A stretch of 31,245 bases of DNA from Ettlia oleoabundans (Eukaryota > Chlorophyta > Chlorophyceae > Chlamydomonadales). The notes under the pieces were generated by a model, which ran no database searches, had not been told where the DNA came from, and worked only from the letters and a program-made list of their open reading frames with translations. This document shows positions 13,738-25,286 of this stretch, piece by piece; the stretch's first letter is position 1; each line of letters begins with the position of its first letter. The DNA is taken from the NCBI GenBank assembly GCA_019693395.1, contig JAAMXP010002227.1, positions 1 to 31,245 of the forward strand, given 5' to 3'. The position numbers and the translations under genes were made by a program.

Positions 13738-13755
13738 TGTAACCATCCCATGTAA
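13738..13755 (+). terminator. Two TGTAA poly(A) signals, silk-like gene
   Basis: TGTAA occurs at 13738-13742 and again at 13751-13755, about 240-255 nt after the stop codon. Confidence 0.55.
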
Positions 13756-14045
13756 TCCCGATGTTACTCCTGTTTGCTGTGGTTGGAGGTGGCAGGAAGC
13801 ACCAGGCATTGGAAATGCATGACCCAAAGGTCGCGTGCTGTGTGGGATGCCTGCTGGTTTGTGGTGACAGTGAGCTGCATGCAACGTTCTGCCGGCACGC
13901 CAAACTGCCCAAAAGCTAGGGCTTGGTATTTACGTTCCATGTACATGTGGTGGGTTTCAGGCAGTGGAAAACAACATACAAAGTAAGCAGTGGACAGTTC
14001 AGCAAAACCGATGGATTGGTCTGGGGGCATTAAGCAAGTGTACAA

Positions 14046-14165
14046 TGGCGAATGTATCTAGAAAGAAAGAAAGAAAGCATACGCCCTTGGGCGTGGATTG
14101 AGGAAGCCAGCAGAGGAACGGCCCTAGGGCCGCCTCTTGCGGGGCTACCATGGCGAATGTTTCTA
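14046..14165. repeat. Direct repeat flanking a GAAA run and two palindromes
   Basis: ATGGCGAATGTATCTA near 14046 recurs as ATGGCGAATGTTTCTA near 14151. Between them lie a short GAAA run, the hairpin ACGCCCTTGGGCGT and the perfect palindrome GGCCCTAGGGCC. It could be a small non-autonomous insertion with a duplicated flank, or simple hairpin-rich 3' UTR sequence of the HPRT gene. Confidence 0.5.
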
Positions 14166-14357
14166 ACATTCCGTCAGCAGTGTGGAGCAGTCACCAGTGT
14201 GGAGGATTGAGGTTGTGGATCCCGGCAGAGATGGGGTGCACAACAATACGGGCGCAGAGACAGATAGATATGGAACACGGAAAAGACTGGCAGAATCATA
14301 CAGCAGGCAGCCCATGTGCAGCCGATACACAGATACAACCCTAAGTGTGCTGCCACG

Positions 14358-16141
14358 TCACAACTTGCCGGCATAGCACTCTGGTTTTAGCACGCCAATG
14401 TATGGCAGGCTGCGGTACAATTCGTCAAAGTCCAGACCGTACCCCACCACAAACTGCAGTGCAGGAGGAGGCCGGTAAGCTACGGTCAGGGGTTCTCTCG
14501 CAATGTATAGCATAACAACCTTGTAAGAAGTCCGCACCATTCAGATATCAGCAGCCTCTGAAGGACGGCCACAAGCTGGCCAACACAGACAGCAGGCCAT
14601 CCACAAGCTCCTATTAAACCAGCCAGCCAGCCACCATGGCATCCAGCCAGGTGCATGCATATCGACCCGCTCAGCTGCCTCACTTGGTACAAGCTTAGCC
14701 AGCCCCATTGGTTGCAAGCTGATGCAGCACTGTAAAATCTACATAAGCGCTGGGTTATACTAGAATCAGCAGCCCCACCTTGTCCTCTATCGTGAAGCAG
14801 TGGTAGTCGGGCTCGCAGTCAACCACCCGCCGCGAAGGCTTGCTCAGCAGCGACACCAGCTTGACCGAGGCGGCACCGTCGGCTCGAAACCGCTCGATCA
14901 ACGCCTGTGCGGTGCGCCCCGTGTCAACAATGTCCTCCACCTGAAGTGGCATGAGACAGAAAGTGAGATAGACAAGCGGCGGAATGGGCAGGAAGGGCAC
15001 AAGGGGTTGAGAGGCAATGCGATTCAGTGAAAGGGAGATGCTGTGAAGAGGGAAAGGACGAGCAAAAGGTAGCAGGCATGCAGAAATGGAGGCAGATGCC
15101 AGCCTGTTTTGCTCAACAAAACCTCAGTCAGCAGCATCGCCAGGTGATAGAACAGAAGTGGGGGCATGCCCAAATTTGCAAGGTAACAGTGTGGTTGAAA
15201 GGGAGGGTTCTGAGGGATGTGACCCTTTGGTTAGTGAACATGTGCAGTGGGAGGCTGCGCACGTCCGTGGGTTCAGGCCGCGGTTTGGAGTAGCCGGGGT
15301 GTCAAGCCCGGCCCCACTCGTTCTGGGCAACGGAAGCAGAGGACGCTCGCCATGGGAGTCCCGCTGCCTGCCGCGGGCCCACCACCGCCAGCTCCCAGTC
15401 TGGTTAGGAGCTGGGAGAGGCGGCGACGGGACACGGCGGCAGGCGTGGCGCGGGGGCGGGGTCACAGGCATTTGTTGCCCGTATGCATATGTGGGTGCAG
15501 GTCCAATAGTGCAGGCCAGTAAACGGGAGAGTGGCTTTGAATGACGTTGAAATTAAACTTGGAAGAAATAATAATGGCAGGCTGGCCTCTCTCACGCCGC
15601 CATGCAATGCCACCTACACCCACCAGCAATATGTGCCGTCCCTTAATGTCTGTGCCCCCTAATGCCATGACAGCCACCTTGCCGCTGCTGATTGTGCCTG
15701 CTCCATAAGATGAGGCACGCACAAACTCCAGCTGCAGGCCAGCAGGTGTAGGCTCGATGGCACGAACTAAGTCGGCCATAAATATCACCGCGCCTTTCAG
15801 TGTGCCCATCACCAAGGGTTGCTTGTCAGCATAGTCAACAGCAATCTGCCTGCAATCAACATGACAGGGGCAGGGAAGCGTTGGTAAGAGCTAGGCTTTG
15901 GGCAGGCAGGGGAGGGGAGCGTCGGCGGTGATGGGAGCGCATGCATGCACCTGCCAAGCTCCTGAACCCGCTGCTGTAAGGATTGCTTTGTCAGTAGTAC
16001 TTCTTCGATGTCAGGATGGAGCTGGCCTACAGTCATGACGCACGCCAACCGAGAACGGCGAGGGGGCCGCTTGACAGTCGCGCCGCTGCTGCGCAGGAAT
16101 GAGCTGCGCAACACGGGCGGCGCTCGGGCAGTCGCCAGCAT
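14358..16141 (-). CDS. Hypoxanthine(-guanine) phosphoribosyltransferase, likely organelle-targeted
   Basis: Exons in transcript order: 16141-15951, 15849-15624, 14940-14779, 14453-14358. They total 675 nt (224 aa plus TGA) with phases matching. The enzyme joins hypoxanthine or guanine to PRPP to give IMP or GMP (purine salvage). Family marks are [28 protein letters not shown], the PRPP-binding loop [10 protein letters not shown] (140-149), LLSKPSRR, and the C-terminal [13 protein letters not shown] with [10 protein letters not shown]. The catalytic core starts near residue 40. The extra N-terminus ([19 protein letters not shown] and following) is rich in Arg/Ser/Ala without acidic residues, which fits a plastid or mitochondrial transit peptide. 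That targeting is inference; a second ATG (CVMTVGQ) could start a cytosolic form. Intron 2 (14941-15623) and intron 3 (14454-14778) contain nothing recognisable. Confidence 0.93.
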
Positions 16142-16667
16142 GCCAAGGAATGTCCGCAAAGAGGGCAGGGGCGACCTTTGGTATTTTTTCCAGGTTTCTT
16201 CCGCCCGTTTCTACAGAATGCCGCCGGGGACTGTTGGCAGCATTGGTAAGTCACTGTAAAGCCCAGCAGCCAACATTGTGTCACACCACCCCAAGGCAGA
16301 CCAACACCCGCGCGGCCGTCACGACATGTAAGTAGCGGCAGGAGGCTGGCTCAGCGAGCAATGCGCCTTTACTGCGCTCATACAGTAGATTAGCGGCATG
16401 CATGACGCCCAGATGTTCCAGGATGCTCACCCCGCTGCCCAGGTTCCAGCGCCACCGCCGCCGCACCTGTTTCACACTGGCCTCACTCACCAATCGCCAC
16501 GGCCCCTCCCTGCCGCTCCTGCCTCGTTCCTTTCCCCATACTTGCAGCTTAAATACAGCCCAACCCCTGGGATCGTTCCCAATTGCCATAAGAGCCAGTC
16601 GAGTCAAGCAGAGGAAGCTAGCACGACTAGCACCGCTACAAGTCCCAAGTTCCGGCTGTTTGGCGAG
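16142..16667. promoter_or_regulatory. Divergent promoter region HPRT / REI1-like gene
   Basis: This 526-bp stretch lies between the two start codons. The frame upstream of 16668 is open back to an ATG at 16398, but that part (His/Pro-rich, PAPPPPHLFH) does not resemble the family N-terminus. I treat it as 5' UTR or possible 5' UTR intron. Confidence 0.5.
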
Positions 16668-19662
16668 ATGGCGGCCCAGGAAGGTCTGTACTGCAGCACT
16701 GCAGGCACGTACTTCCAGAGCAAGCAGGACCTGGAGGACCACTACCGCAGCGACTTCCACAGGTGATCCACATAGTCGTGCATCGAGTGGCTAGACCTGT
16801 TGTAACGTGCCAACTTTTTCAATGCCACGCCGCCAGTCCGCAACTGCTCCTTTCTGCAGCCTTTTTATCTTTGTTCTGTGCGGAAAGCATCCGCAGGTAC
16901 AACCTGAAGCGCAAGATTGCGGGGATGCCGCCAGTTACACGGGAGTGGTATGAAGCCCGCAAGGCGCAGCTGCTCGCCTCCTCCGCCACCCCGTTGCAGA
17001 AGGTTTGGTTTGACCCGCTCACCCGGCGCAAATTCTACAGCGAGAACACCTATCTAGCCTTCGCTCGGTGAGCATAGTTCGGTAAGAGTGCAGAAATGGA
17101 GTTTGGGGCATGGTTTGTGGGGTACGCTGGGTTGGGCTGACCTGCATCGCGGCTGAGCCGCCATGCACTAGGCCCAGAGCAGCAACAGCCTGCTGTAAGT
17201 GCTGGTAATGACACAGGCGGGGCTGTTGATGGTAGAACCCTCTGTCATAGCCTGAAAGAGGGGAAATTTTTGCTGCATATTGTACCTATTACATCTTGAA
17301 GAAAGGCAACCTTGCCCCACCGCTTGCCTGTTTGTGTTGGTGAGTGGTGTTGCCAAGGTTTGCTTCGCATTCTTTGCCTCAATTGACCTCTGCCTGCTGC
17401 TATGTTCTTTCGCAGCTCCAAGAAGTATCAGGACATGGTGAAGAAGAGCGGCCAACCCGCACCTGCGCCTATCGTGACCCTTCGTAAGGTCGAGGATAGC
17501 AGCAATGGTTCAGCTGCAGGTGGAGCAGCAGCAGCGGCAGCAGCACCGACTGCTGGCCCCCAGCAGCAGCAGCAGAAGGGCGTGGGTTACACCATCAAGC
17601 CAGCGGTAAAGGCGGCGGCAGCAATGGCAGCAGCAGCAGAGCGGGAGGAGGGCAGCAGCCGGAGGGATGAGGCAGAGGAGGAAGAGGAAGAGGAGGCAGC
17701 TGATGAAGGCTCCGACTGGGAGACAGCGAGTGAGGAAGAAATGGAGACGGATCAAAATGTGGGTGGACACCGACGAATTCCTGGTTGTGTGCCATACTAG
17801 CAAGGTTGCAGTTGATTCTTGCTGCAAAGAAGCACTTTATACATCAGCCGCCAAGAAGCACGAAGCTGCGCGAAGCTTTAGGGGCTGAAGCTTCATGCCG
17901 CTTTGAGAAAGCTTCGTGCAGTCGTTCACCTACATCTTTGCATTTACCCTTACTTCGCTCCCACCTGGCACCTGGCTCGCAGTGGGAGGAGTGGGATGTG
18001 CGGCGCAGCCTGTTTGACAACAACCTCAGCGCCAGCCTGGAAGCCAACCTGGAGTACATGTTCAAGCAGTTCGGCTTCTACTTTCCAGATTCGCAGTACC
18101 TTGCAGATCCGGAGGGACTGATCAAGTACCTGGTGGGTTGGGGTTTGGTGGGGGCTGTGTGGCAGTACCGTCGACATTGGTTGGCATCGCTAGTGTGTGG
18201 TGTCACTGGGTGCATGGGGGTGGGTGAGCGCATGGATGGATTGTGGGTGGTTATTCAACCAGATCAGCCAGTGAAGGTAGGACCAGCTCCCTAGTGATTG
18301 TTTTAGCGTCGTGGCTGCGCAGCTGCAGCACGTTTGCAGCTGTGGTAGGCAGCAAAGTGGGCCAGTCGGCCGCGTGCTGCGTCTGCAAGCAGTTGCATTG
18401 CAAGAAGATCAGCCTGCTTCACCGAGTGTACCGCCCGCCTGCCATCACTGTACTGCCTGCAGGGTGCAAAGCTGCAGTACGGTCATGTGCCGCTGTACGA
18501 ATCTGGCGACAACCCTAACGCCAAGCAGTTCCAGTCGCTGCACGCAGTGCAGGTACGAGGGAGGGGAGGGAAGGGTAGGGTGTCAGCTCTGATAATGCTG
18601 GGGCTGGCTGAAGCACGAGCATGCAGACTTTTACTCTTGCATGCTTTGCTTTTTGATGGCCAGGATGACATCAGTGCAACTCCTGCTTGACCAAGCTGGA
18701 ATGCTGGCTGGCTCTTAGTCTCGGAATAGCCCTTGCCTCGTAACACGCAACAAATTATCGTCCTTGCCTAGCATCCCCAACCTTAACGTCCCTGTCGCCT
18801 TGGTCACTTACCCTCTCCTTTTCTGCGTTTCTGCGCCTCTTACTCGTGCCACCTTTGCAGCGCCACATGGTGGACACCAACCAGTGCAAGATGCTGTGGG
18901 AGGGCAACGAGGATGAGTATGAAGACTACTATGATTACGGCGACAGCGAAGGGGATGAAAACATGGATCAGGGTAGTTCAATGCTGGCCCGCTTGTGATA
19001 TACATGGTTTTTATCTTAATTGACCATAATGATGTGCGTCCTTTGCTCTTGGTGCTGTATGTGGTTCGTCTGCCTCCATCGCGTGGCGGACATGTGTATG
19101 TGCAATGAGGTATTTGCAGCTGCTGGTTGACTGGGGTGCTGCCCTGAAGCTGCTGTCCTGGCTGTTGATTGCACCTGTGCTGCAGCTGGCGCACTGGTGC
19201 TCTCATCAGAAGAGGCTGGGCCATCTGCGAGCTACGAGCTGGTGCTAGCGGGCAGCGGCAGCGGCGGTGGTGGCGGCGGCAAGATTATCGGCAGCAGAGA
19301 GTTTGCGCGGTACTACCGTCAGCGGCCGCGACTGGAAGACTCGCGTGCCTCCGTGCAGGCTGCGATGGTGCAGGCGCAGTACCGCAGGCTCGCAGTGCCA
19401 TTGCTGGTGCGTGCTGCCATTTTGCGCTGGACTGGGCTGCTCAGCGGCATCGTGCTGTGCTGCCATGCGGATTCCTCGCATTCGTCTCACGTTTTGTTGT
19501 TCTCATGGCTGGGCTGTACCGCAGGAGGGCCCTGGTCCCTCCGAGTCTGTGGCGCAAAAGAAGAGGGAGAAGCGAGCGCAGGCCAAGGCGGAGCGGCTGC
19601 GCGGGAAGATGGAGCTGGCTTACGATAAGATCAACAAGCTGCCCAAGAACGTGACATATTGA
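16668..19662 (+). CDS. REI1/ZNF622-like pre-60S factor with degenerate zinc fingers
   Basis: Exons: 16668-16762, 16897-17067, 17416-17758, 17983-18132, 18463-18552, 18861-18972, 19186-19406, 19525-19662. They total 1320 nt (439 aa). REI1/ZNF622 proteins act late in cytoplasmic 60S subunit maturation. The match is clear in RSDFHRYNLKRK and MPPVT (finger 1 region), KFYSENTY, SLEANLEYMFKQFGFYFPD, GLIKYLGAKL, FQSLHAVQRHMVD, an acidic EDEYEDYYDYGD stretch, YELVL and IIGSREFARYYRQ. An Ala/Gln/Glu-rich linker fills about 100-200. Unusually, most expected zinc ligands are replaced: finger 1 keeps C9, H25 and H31 but has A12; finger 2 has F70, L73, F87, Y93; finger 3 has S212, D215, Y228, F233; finger 4 has P263, E266, H285, Q291. 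It may be a divergent paralogue. Start 16668 is chosen because MAAQEGLYC matches the family N-terminus. Introns of about 300-350 nt show nothing else. Confidence 0.88.
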
Positions 19663-20237
19663 AAGAGCAGCCAGCCAGTGGAGGGGCAAGTGCACCCACA
19701 AGGCTCGTTTTGTACGTTTAACTCAGTTGCTTGGTCAAATGCTGCTAGCACTGGTTGGCTCCCCATGCTCTGCCATCGTGTCATTCATTGCAAAGACTGT
19801 CTGCCGTCTTTACATTATGCTTAGATGTATGGCTGTGAGGTTGTAAGGCTGGCAGTAGCGCAATGAACAGCTCAATGAGGCAGCACCCAACAACCTGCTG
19901 TGCTCCTGCGCCCCAGTTGGCTCATAAGAAGAATGGGAATAGCAAGCAACCATGATAAGAACCATCAAGTTTGTTGTCAGGTAGTAGCTTCAGGGTGCTG
20001 AGGCGGCATCAAGAGGTCCGAGAGATGGGCACTCAGCTGGTTGGGCGACGCACGCTGAGCGTGCTACGGCATCTGGTGCCAGAACCCTTCATAAACCCGT
20101 GCGGGCCTAGTTCCTCCCATATCGCATAACCCTGTCCCTGCTCGACGGTGCCTGGCAGTTTGGCTGCTTGGCGTGCCACTGCAGGCCGGGCCGCCTGCGC
20201 CTCTCCTGTCCTCGGTTCGTCTCGAGCGTAAAGCACG
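19663..20237. other. 3' UTR of REI1-like gene and promoter of RING gene
   Basis: A head-to-tail gap of 575 bp. It holds a TGTAA at 19842 and, beyond that, the presumed RING-gene promoter. No exon or named motif was recognised. Confidence 0.5.
19842..19846 (+). terminator. TGTAA poly(A) signal, REI1-like gene
   Basis: A TGTAA about 180 nt after the stop codon at 19662. Confidence 0.55.
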
Positions 20238-23200
20238 ATGGAGAATGCGCCGCCTGACGTCAACTGCGTCGCAGAGAGCTTCATGTGAGCTCGCGTGGCC
20301 GGCATCAGCTCCTGTGCCGGTCCAGGGGCTGCGCCGCCATTGACTGGCCTCCCCACCTGTCCTGCTCTCCCTTCTGCAGGCTGCCTGAGAGCCTGCTGGC
20401 CAAAGTGCGTGACGAGCTCACCTGCGTCATCTGCTACGACATCTATGTGCGACCCACCACGCTCCCCTGCGGTAAGCTAACTGCTTTTGGCAGCTGGTTA
20501 AGCGGCTGCCGACAGCTGTCGCTGTGCCTTGGCCAATTTGCTACTGGCCATTGAGCCGCTCTCTGCCGCCCTGCTTCTATTCACCCTCCTGCAGGACACA
20601 ACGCATGCCGCAGCTGCCTGAACCAGGCTCTTGCAATGGCGGGTCCATCGGGCGAGCAGAGGTGCCCCCAGTGCCGGGCGCCCCTGCCTGTCGGCATGCC
20701 TCCTCTGGCGCTCAACCCCACCCTCAAGACCCTGGCGGAGCTCTTCCTGCCCGGTACGTGGGTGCTGATCGCTGTTTGGATCCTTTGCCTAAGTGGGTGC
20801 TGCATTACTCGTCGCAAGAAGTCAGGTCATTTCCCAGTGCATAGCACCAAACGCTAGTCTTTTGCCTTTGCACAAAAACGAAACACCACATTGTATTCCG
20901 CCCCCACCGCAGACGAGTGCAAGGAGCGTGGTGCCTCCGTCTCCCCACCCCAAGCGCCCCGTCCCTCTGCACTGGAGCAGCGTGTGGTGCTGCGCAGCAC
21001 GCGCGGCGGACGCGCGGTGTCCATCCACACCAGCCACCAGCTGTCCATGCCGGCACGGCGATCAGCTGTGGCTGGCCTGGAGGCACTTTTGAAAGTTATG
21101 GAGGATCGCTGGCCTGAGGCGCGCTACCAGCGCCCCACTGGAGCCTCCACCGCCCAACCAGCTCGCCCGCGAGGCACCAATGCTCGCGGCACTGCCCGCA
21201 GTCCTGCCCAAGCTGCCCGCGCATCTCCTGCTCCTGCCCAAGCCACCAGGGCATCCCCCGTTCCCGCCTCAGCCCAGCAGCCGCGCTGGCAGAGCCCTGC
21301 AGCCCGCAGGCGCGCTGAGGCCGAGGCACGGGCTGCCCAGCAGCCACGATGGCGCAGTCCTTTGGCCCACATGCCACCTCCAGCCAGCCCTGGCCCACAG
21401 CCGGGCCAGCAGGGGGCGTCAACAGAGCGGGACAGCTTTTTTCAGGCACTGGATGAGATTGTGCAGGACCTTAATCAGATCCAGGCTGCAGTGACACGGG
21501 AAGCTGCACCAGCGCCGCGGGCTGCAGCCATGCCGACAGTGGAGCCAGTTGAAATAGTGCCACCAGTGGAGCAGATTGAGGTACTTGAGCGGACCATTCC
21601 CCCCAATAGACTCCTGGAGCAGCTTGCTCAGCTGGAGCAGCTGATCAACTCCAGGCTTGCCCGGCGGGCTGGCAACCAGACCCACAACAACCCTGCAGCA
21701 GCCAGCTCTGGCACTGCCCCAACTGGATCCCGTGCGGCTCCAGGGACTTCCCCTCCGCACAACGCTGCTGTGCCTCCTGCTGAGTCTGTGGTGCCTCCTG
21801 CCGCACTTTCTGAATCACCCCAAGCTGATGCACCCGGAGCCGGAGCCTTCCAGGCGGTTCCACTGCCTCAGCGCCGGCGCTCTGTCGGTTGCCACATGCG
21901 GAGTGACGCTATGCCTGCCATCTGGAATGAGATGACCTGGAGTGAGTGGTATACAGCTTGCTTGCCTTTGCCTGGCCTCGACTGCATCTGCAGTGGCAGC
22001 ATGAATCTCCTGGTCGCGTCCTGATGCCATGCCAGTGGCATGGAAGGTGCCTGGCCAAATTGTGTAAGCTTCTGCCTTGGACGGGCATTGAACTCTCTGC
22101 TGCTCTTGCCTGCGCTTTCATTTGGTGCAGGGGTGGAGGCCCTGCCCTTGTCAGTCGACCACCTCTACACCCACGCAGTGCGGGTCACCCGTTCCATCTC
22201 TCCAGGACAGGCACTCCTGGCAGTCCGCCACATCATCACCGTCTTCGAGGTGGCACGTGACGGCGGTGCTGCCCCAGCAGGCTTGGGGGCTACCGCGACC
22301 AACCTCTTCGGCTCCCTGGCGCATCAGCTTACTCGCACCCTGCGCTCTGCCGAGGCCACCCAGCGGCGCCTTGCCAATCAGAGCGCCGCCGCACCACCAG
22401 CGCCGCGCCCAGCCCTTCTGAGGCTGCTATGGCTTCTTCTCGCAGGGCCACCGCTGGCACTGCCTCTGCCACTGGCGCTGCTGGCGGCTCCACCCTGCCT
22501 GGCGCCGCAGGATCTTCAGATGATGAGCTGCTGGGTGCTCGCGACTTCATGACTTCTGTGCTGGCAGCGCTGCTGGCAGGCTTGGAGCTGCCTCAGGTCT
22601 CTGCAGGCATCTCTCAGGTGTGTGCTCTTGCGGCTTTCCTGGCTTTGGCCAGCATTAGCTTATTCCTGTCCGCCTGCTTGCCCGGCCGCCTGCCTGCCTG
22701 CCCCATGCCTGCTGAATGTTGCACTGCTCATATCAACCTGCAAATAAGCACCGCAATTCACATTATGGTGCTCCGCCCATCCCTTTTCCCTGCCCTGCCC
22801 TGCAGGCTGCAATCCAGGAGTGCGTGGCCAGCATCTTGTCTGTCCTGGCCAACACAGCACTGCTTTCAGCCGATGGTTGGGTGCCGGTGCAGCGCATGCT
22901 GAGCCAGCTGGTGGGAAAGGTGAGGCGGCTGGCCAGTAGTGCTTCTTGCTACTTTGTGCTTTTGCTATGCTGGACACAGGTTAACTGTGGCTTTCAACAT
23001 TCCCAAAATACCCCATTTCCTTGCTTCCTTTTCAATGTAGCTGGTGGACAATGCCCCGGCCCCTGCAATGATCAGCGGGCTGCTGGCGCTCCTGCGCTGC
23101 CCTTTCACCGCAGCCCAGATGGCTGCCCCAACAGGCCCCGCTGCCCTCAACCGCACCGTCTACATGCACCACCTGGCAAAGGCACTCATCAAGTCGGCAG

Positions 23201-24312
23201 CTCTCTTCCGCCGTAGCCGCTACTCCCAGGTACATGCTGCTTTCTGGAGCCTGCCAATGGCGGCATACACTGCCAAGCCTGCAGAACGTCAGGTCGACCT
23301 TTGCCCGTTGCCTGTTGCTCCTGCAGGGCCCAGACATGTCCGTAACGCTGCTGGCAGTGCACCAGCTGCTGACCAACGAGCCTCACCCAGACGGCTTTGT
23401 GGCAGAACTGCAGCGTGGCACCGCCAATCGCTTCATTGGCTCTCTGTGCCGGGCGGTGCAGGTGCGCTTGTTACAGAACCGGTTCCTGCATTGCTTGCAC
23501 ATCCTGCACTGCCTGCCTTCTTAAGAGTGACCTAAACACATAGATCATGAAAACTCACAACTTGTCCCGTGCTGCTTCCCTGTTCTGTGTGCAGGAGGAG
23601 GGTATCACTCCATACTTCACCCTGCTTCCAGCCGACAGCCCCGTGCGGGCAATTGTGGCAGAGTGCATTCAGGCCATGAGTGAGTAGATATTGCCATGTG
23701 CATAGCAGACCTGCTCAGCATTCTTTTCCACGGCGGGTTGCATGCCCACATATGTGCACCCGCCCATCACCTTTAAGCATGCTGCATTTTGGAACCTGCC
23801 TTTGCACTTGCTTCCCTGCAGACGAGCCGGAGCCTGTGAGCCCCTACATTCTGGGCACTGCCCAGCCTCCTATGCCAATCCTGGTGCCCTCACCCACGCC
23901 ACTGGGGGCGCTTGGCAGCCTGGAGGCTGCATCACCTGTGGGCAGCCTGCTGCCAGAACCCATGGACAGCGACAGCCCGATCGCTGATGGTGCAGCTGCA
24001 TCTCCCACCTCATCCACCGCTTACTCAGCTGCTTCGCCCATTAGTGCCAGCACAGACGGTGAGGAGGAGGAGCAGGAGGCAAGTGATGCTGATGCCCCTC
24101 CCAGCCGGGAGAGCAGCGCTGTCAGGGAGCTGGTGTTTGCGGAGGAGGCACCGGCAGTGGAGGCAGCCACTGTTGCCCGCCATGGCACTATTACCGGTGC
24201 TACGGAGGGCGATGCCAGCATGTCTGCTGGCCACTCCACTACTGGCCCTGACAGGGGCCGTGCCCGTGGCTGTGCACCCGTTGATCGTACGGGCATGCGC
24301 ATCTGGCTGTGA
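20238..24312 (+). CDS. RING-finger protein, putative E3 ubiquitin ligase (apparent frameshift in exon 5)
   Basis: Exons: 20238-20284, 20380-20471, 20595-20753, 20913-21941, 22131-22617, 22806-22919, 23041-23229, 23327-23461, 23595-23679, 23822-24312. They sum to 2828 nt, one short of 943 codons. The C3HC4 RING is complete: C31, C34, C46, H48, C51, C54, C70, C73, with LPCGHNACRSC and RCPQCRAPLP. RING domains bind two zinc ions and recruit E2 enzymes. A Pro/Ala/Arg-rich disordered stretch follows, then a Gln/Leu-rich, possibly coiled-coil piece (LLEQLAQLEQLINSRLARR, about 330-350). A helical, repeat-like region spans exons 5-9 (LLAGLELPQVSAGI, SILSVLANTALLSADGW, SGLLALLRCPF, LLAVHQLLTNEPHPDGF). 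This resembles armadillo/HEAT-type helices but is not assignable. The tail is acidic and Ser/Pro-rich. Exon 5 must change frame once, roughly between 22375 and 22445. Substrate is unknown. Confidence 0.83.
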
Positions 24313-25286
24313 CGGGCGCCGCTTTCTGCGGGAGTCAATTTTGAAAGGCTCAGAGAGGCTCTTGGTGTTGAGGGTTGCTGATGTAGTAGCGATTGAGGTT
24401 CCTCCAATACCGCTAGTGCGTTAGTTTTGTTGTAGACTATACAGACACCCCCTTCCTGATCACTGCGGTACCAGTGATATATCCAGTTGCAAGTCGAAAT
24501 ACAAGTGGATCATACCCCCTTTCAACTTGTGCAAAGCTTAGGGTCGCAGCAAGGGAAGCTGGCCACCAACACAAACCCTCCTCTGAGAAGCATGGCTGCC
24601 CATCAGCAGTTGTTTCGGTTGGCGCCAGTGGCGCTGTATTTAGACGTACCAAGAAGGAGTGGCATTGTGCTGAAAAAGCAGGGATATATACTTTCCATGT
24701 GACACACAAACCAGCCTACTGGTCATGATCCCATGCACTTCAAACCACTGGAGCCTGGCAGCAGGCGTCTGGCCCCTGCCGCCACTGCTGTGCACGCCAG
24801 GTCAGCATTGGTCGCTTGGCAGAAAAGGCGCGTATAGCCTCTGGCAATTGTTTCCAGCGGTGGAGACTGCCAAGCGGTGTGGCCGCTAGCCTGATCACTT
24901 AGCTGGCGATCGTATCTGCGACATCAGGGAGCGGCCCGGCTTTGTGGGGCAATCAATAGCGTGCGACAGGTTGGTGGCGGTAGAATACTATTCATTGCAT
25001 TGCCGAAGGTCCAGCTGCCCAACCCCCACACTTCGGCCCCATGTGCCATGTGTAGCCCCAACCGCGCAGCATAGACCGCCCACAGTTTGATCTCGCTGGC
25101 TAAGCTTTTCGCAATGATCGGGCTTGCCTTGACAGCGGATGGGACGTTGCCCATGCAGCGGGCGGAGGCGGAGGTTGCCGCCGGGTTATAGGGCCCCTGG
25201 TGTTGTGGCACTTCTCTGCGCACAGCTTGGTAGCGTCCTGTGAGTGGGCATCAGGCTTTCTCGTACCTGCAGTTCGTGCAGCCAGC
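24313..25286. other. Intergenic region between RING gene and HSP70
   Basis: A 974-bp head-to-tail gap that must contain the RING-gene 3' UTR and the HSP70 promoter. I found no supportable exon, no clear TGTAA and no convincing heat-shock element array. Confidence 0.5.

Larger units (their letters stand above)
13501..14357. other. Convergent 3' region, silk-like gene / HPRT
   Basis: No supportable exon. It holds two TGTAA motifs for the plus-strand gene and, further right, a small cluster of palindromes and direct repeats (14046-14165). No clear TGTAA was found for the HPRT transcript. Confidence 0.6.

Noticed and set aside
16398..16667. Upstream ATG extension of the REI1-like protein by 90 residues
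   Set aside because: The extension is low-complexity and unlike the family, whose first finger lies within a few residues of the start. It is kept as a 5' UTR possibility.
22122..22552. Frame-one continuation (RLLWLLLAGPPLALPLPLALL) as a membrane segment
   Set aside because: The hydrophobic run arises only by reading the Ala/Ser/Gly linker in the wrong frame; the other frame continues smoothly into later exons.
24960..25286. Heat-shock element search upstream of HSP70
   Set aside because: Only isolated GAA/TTC pieces were seen, no run of three alternating units, so no element is claimed.
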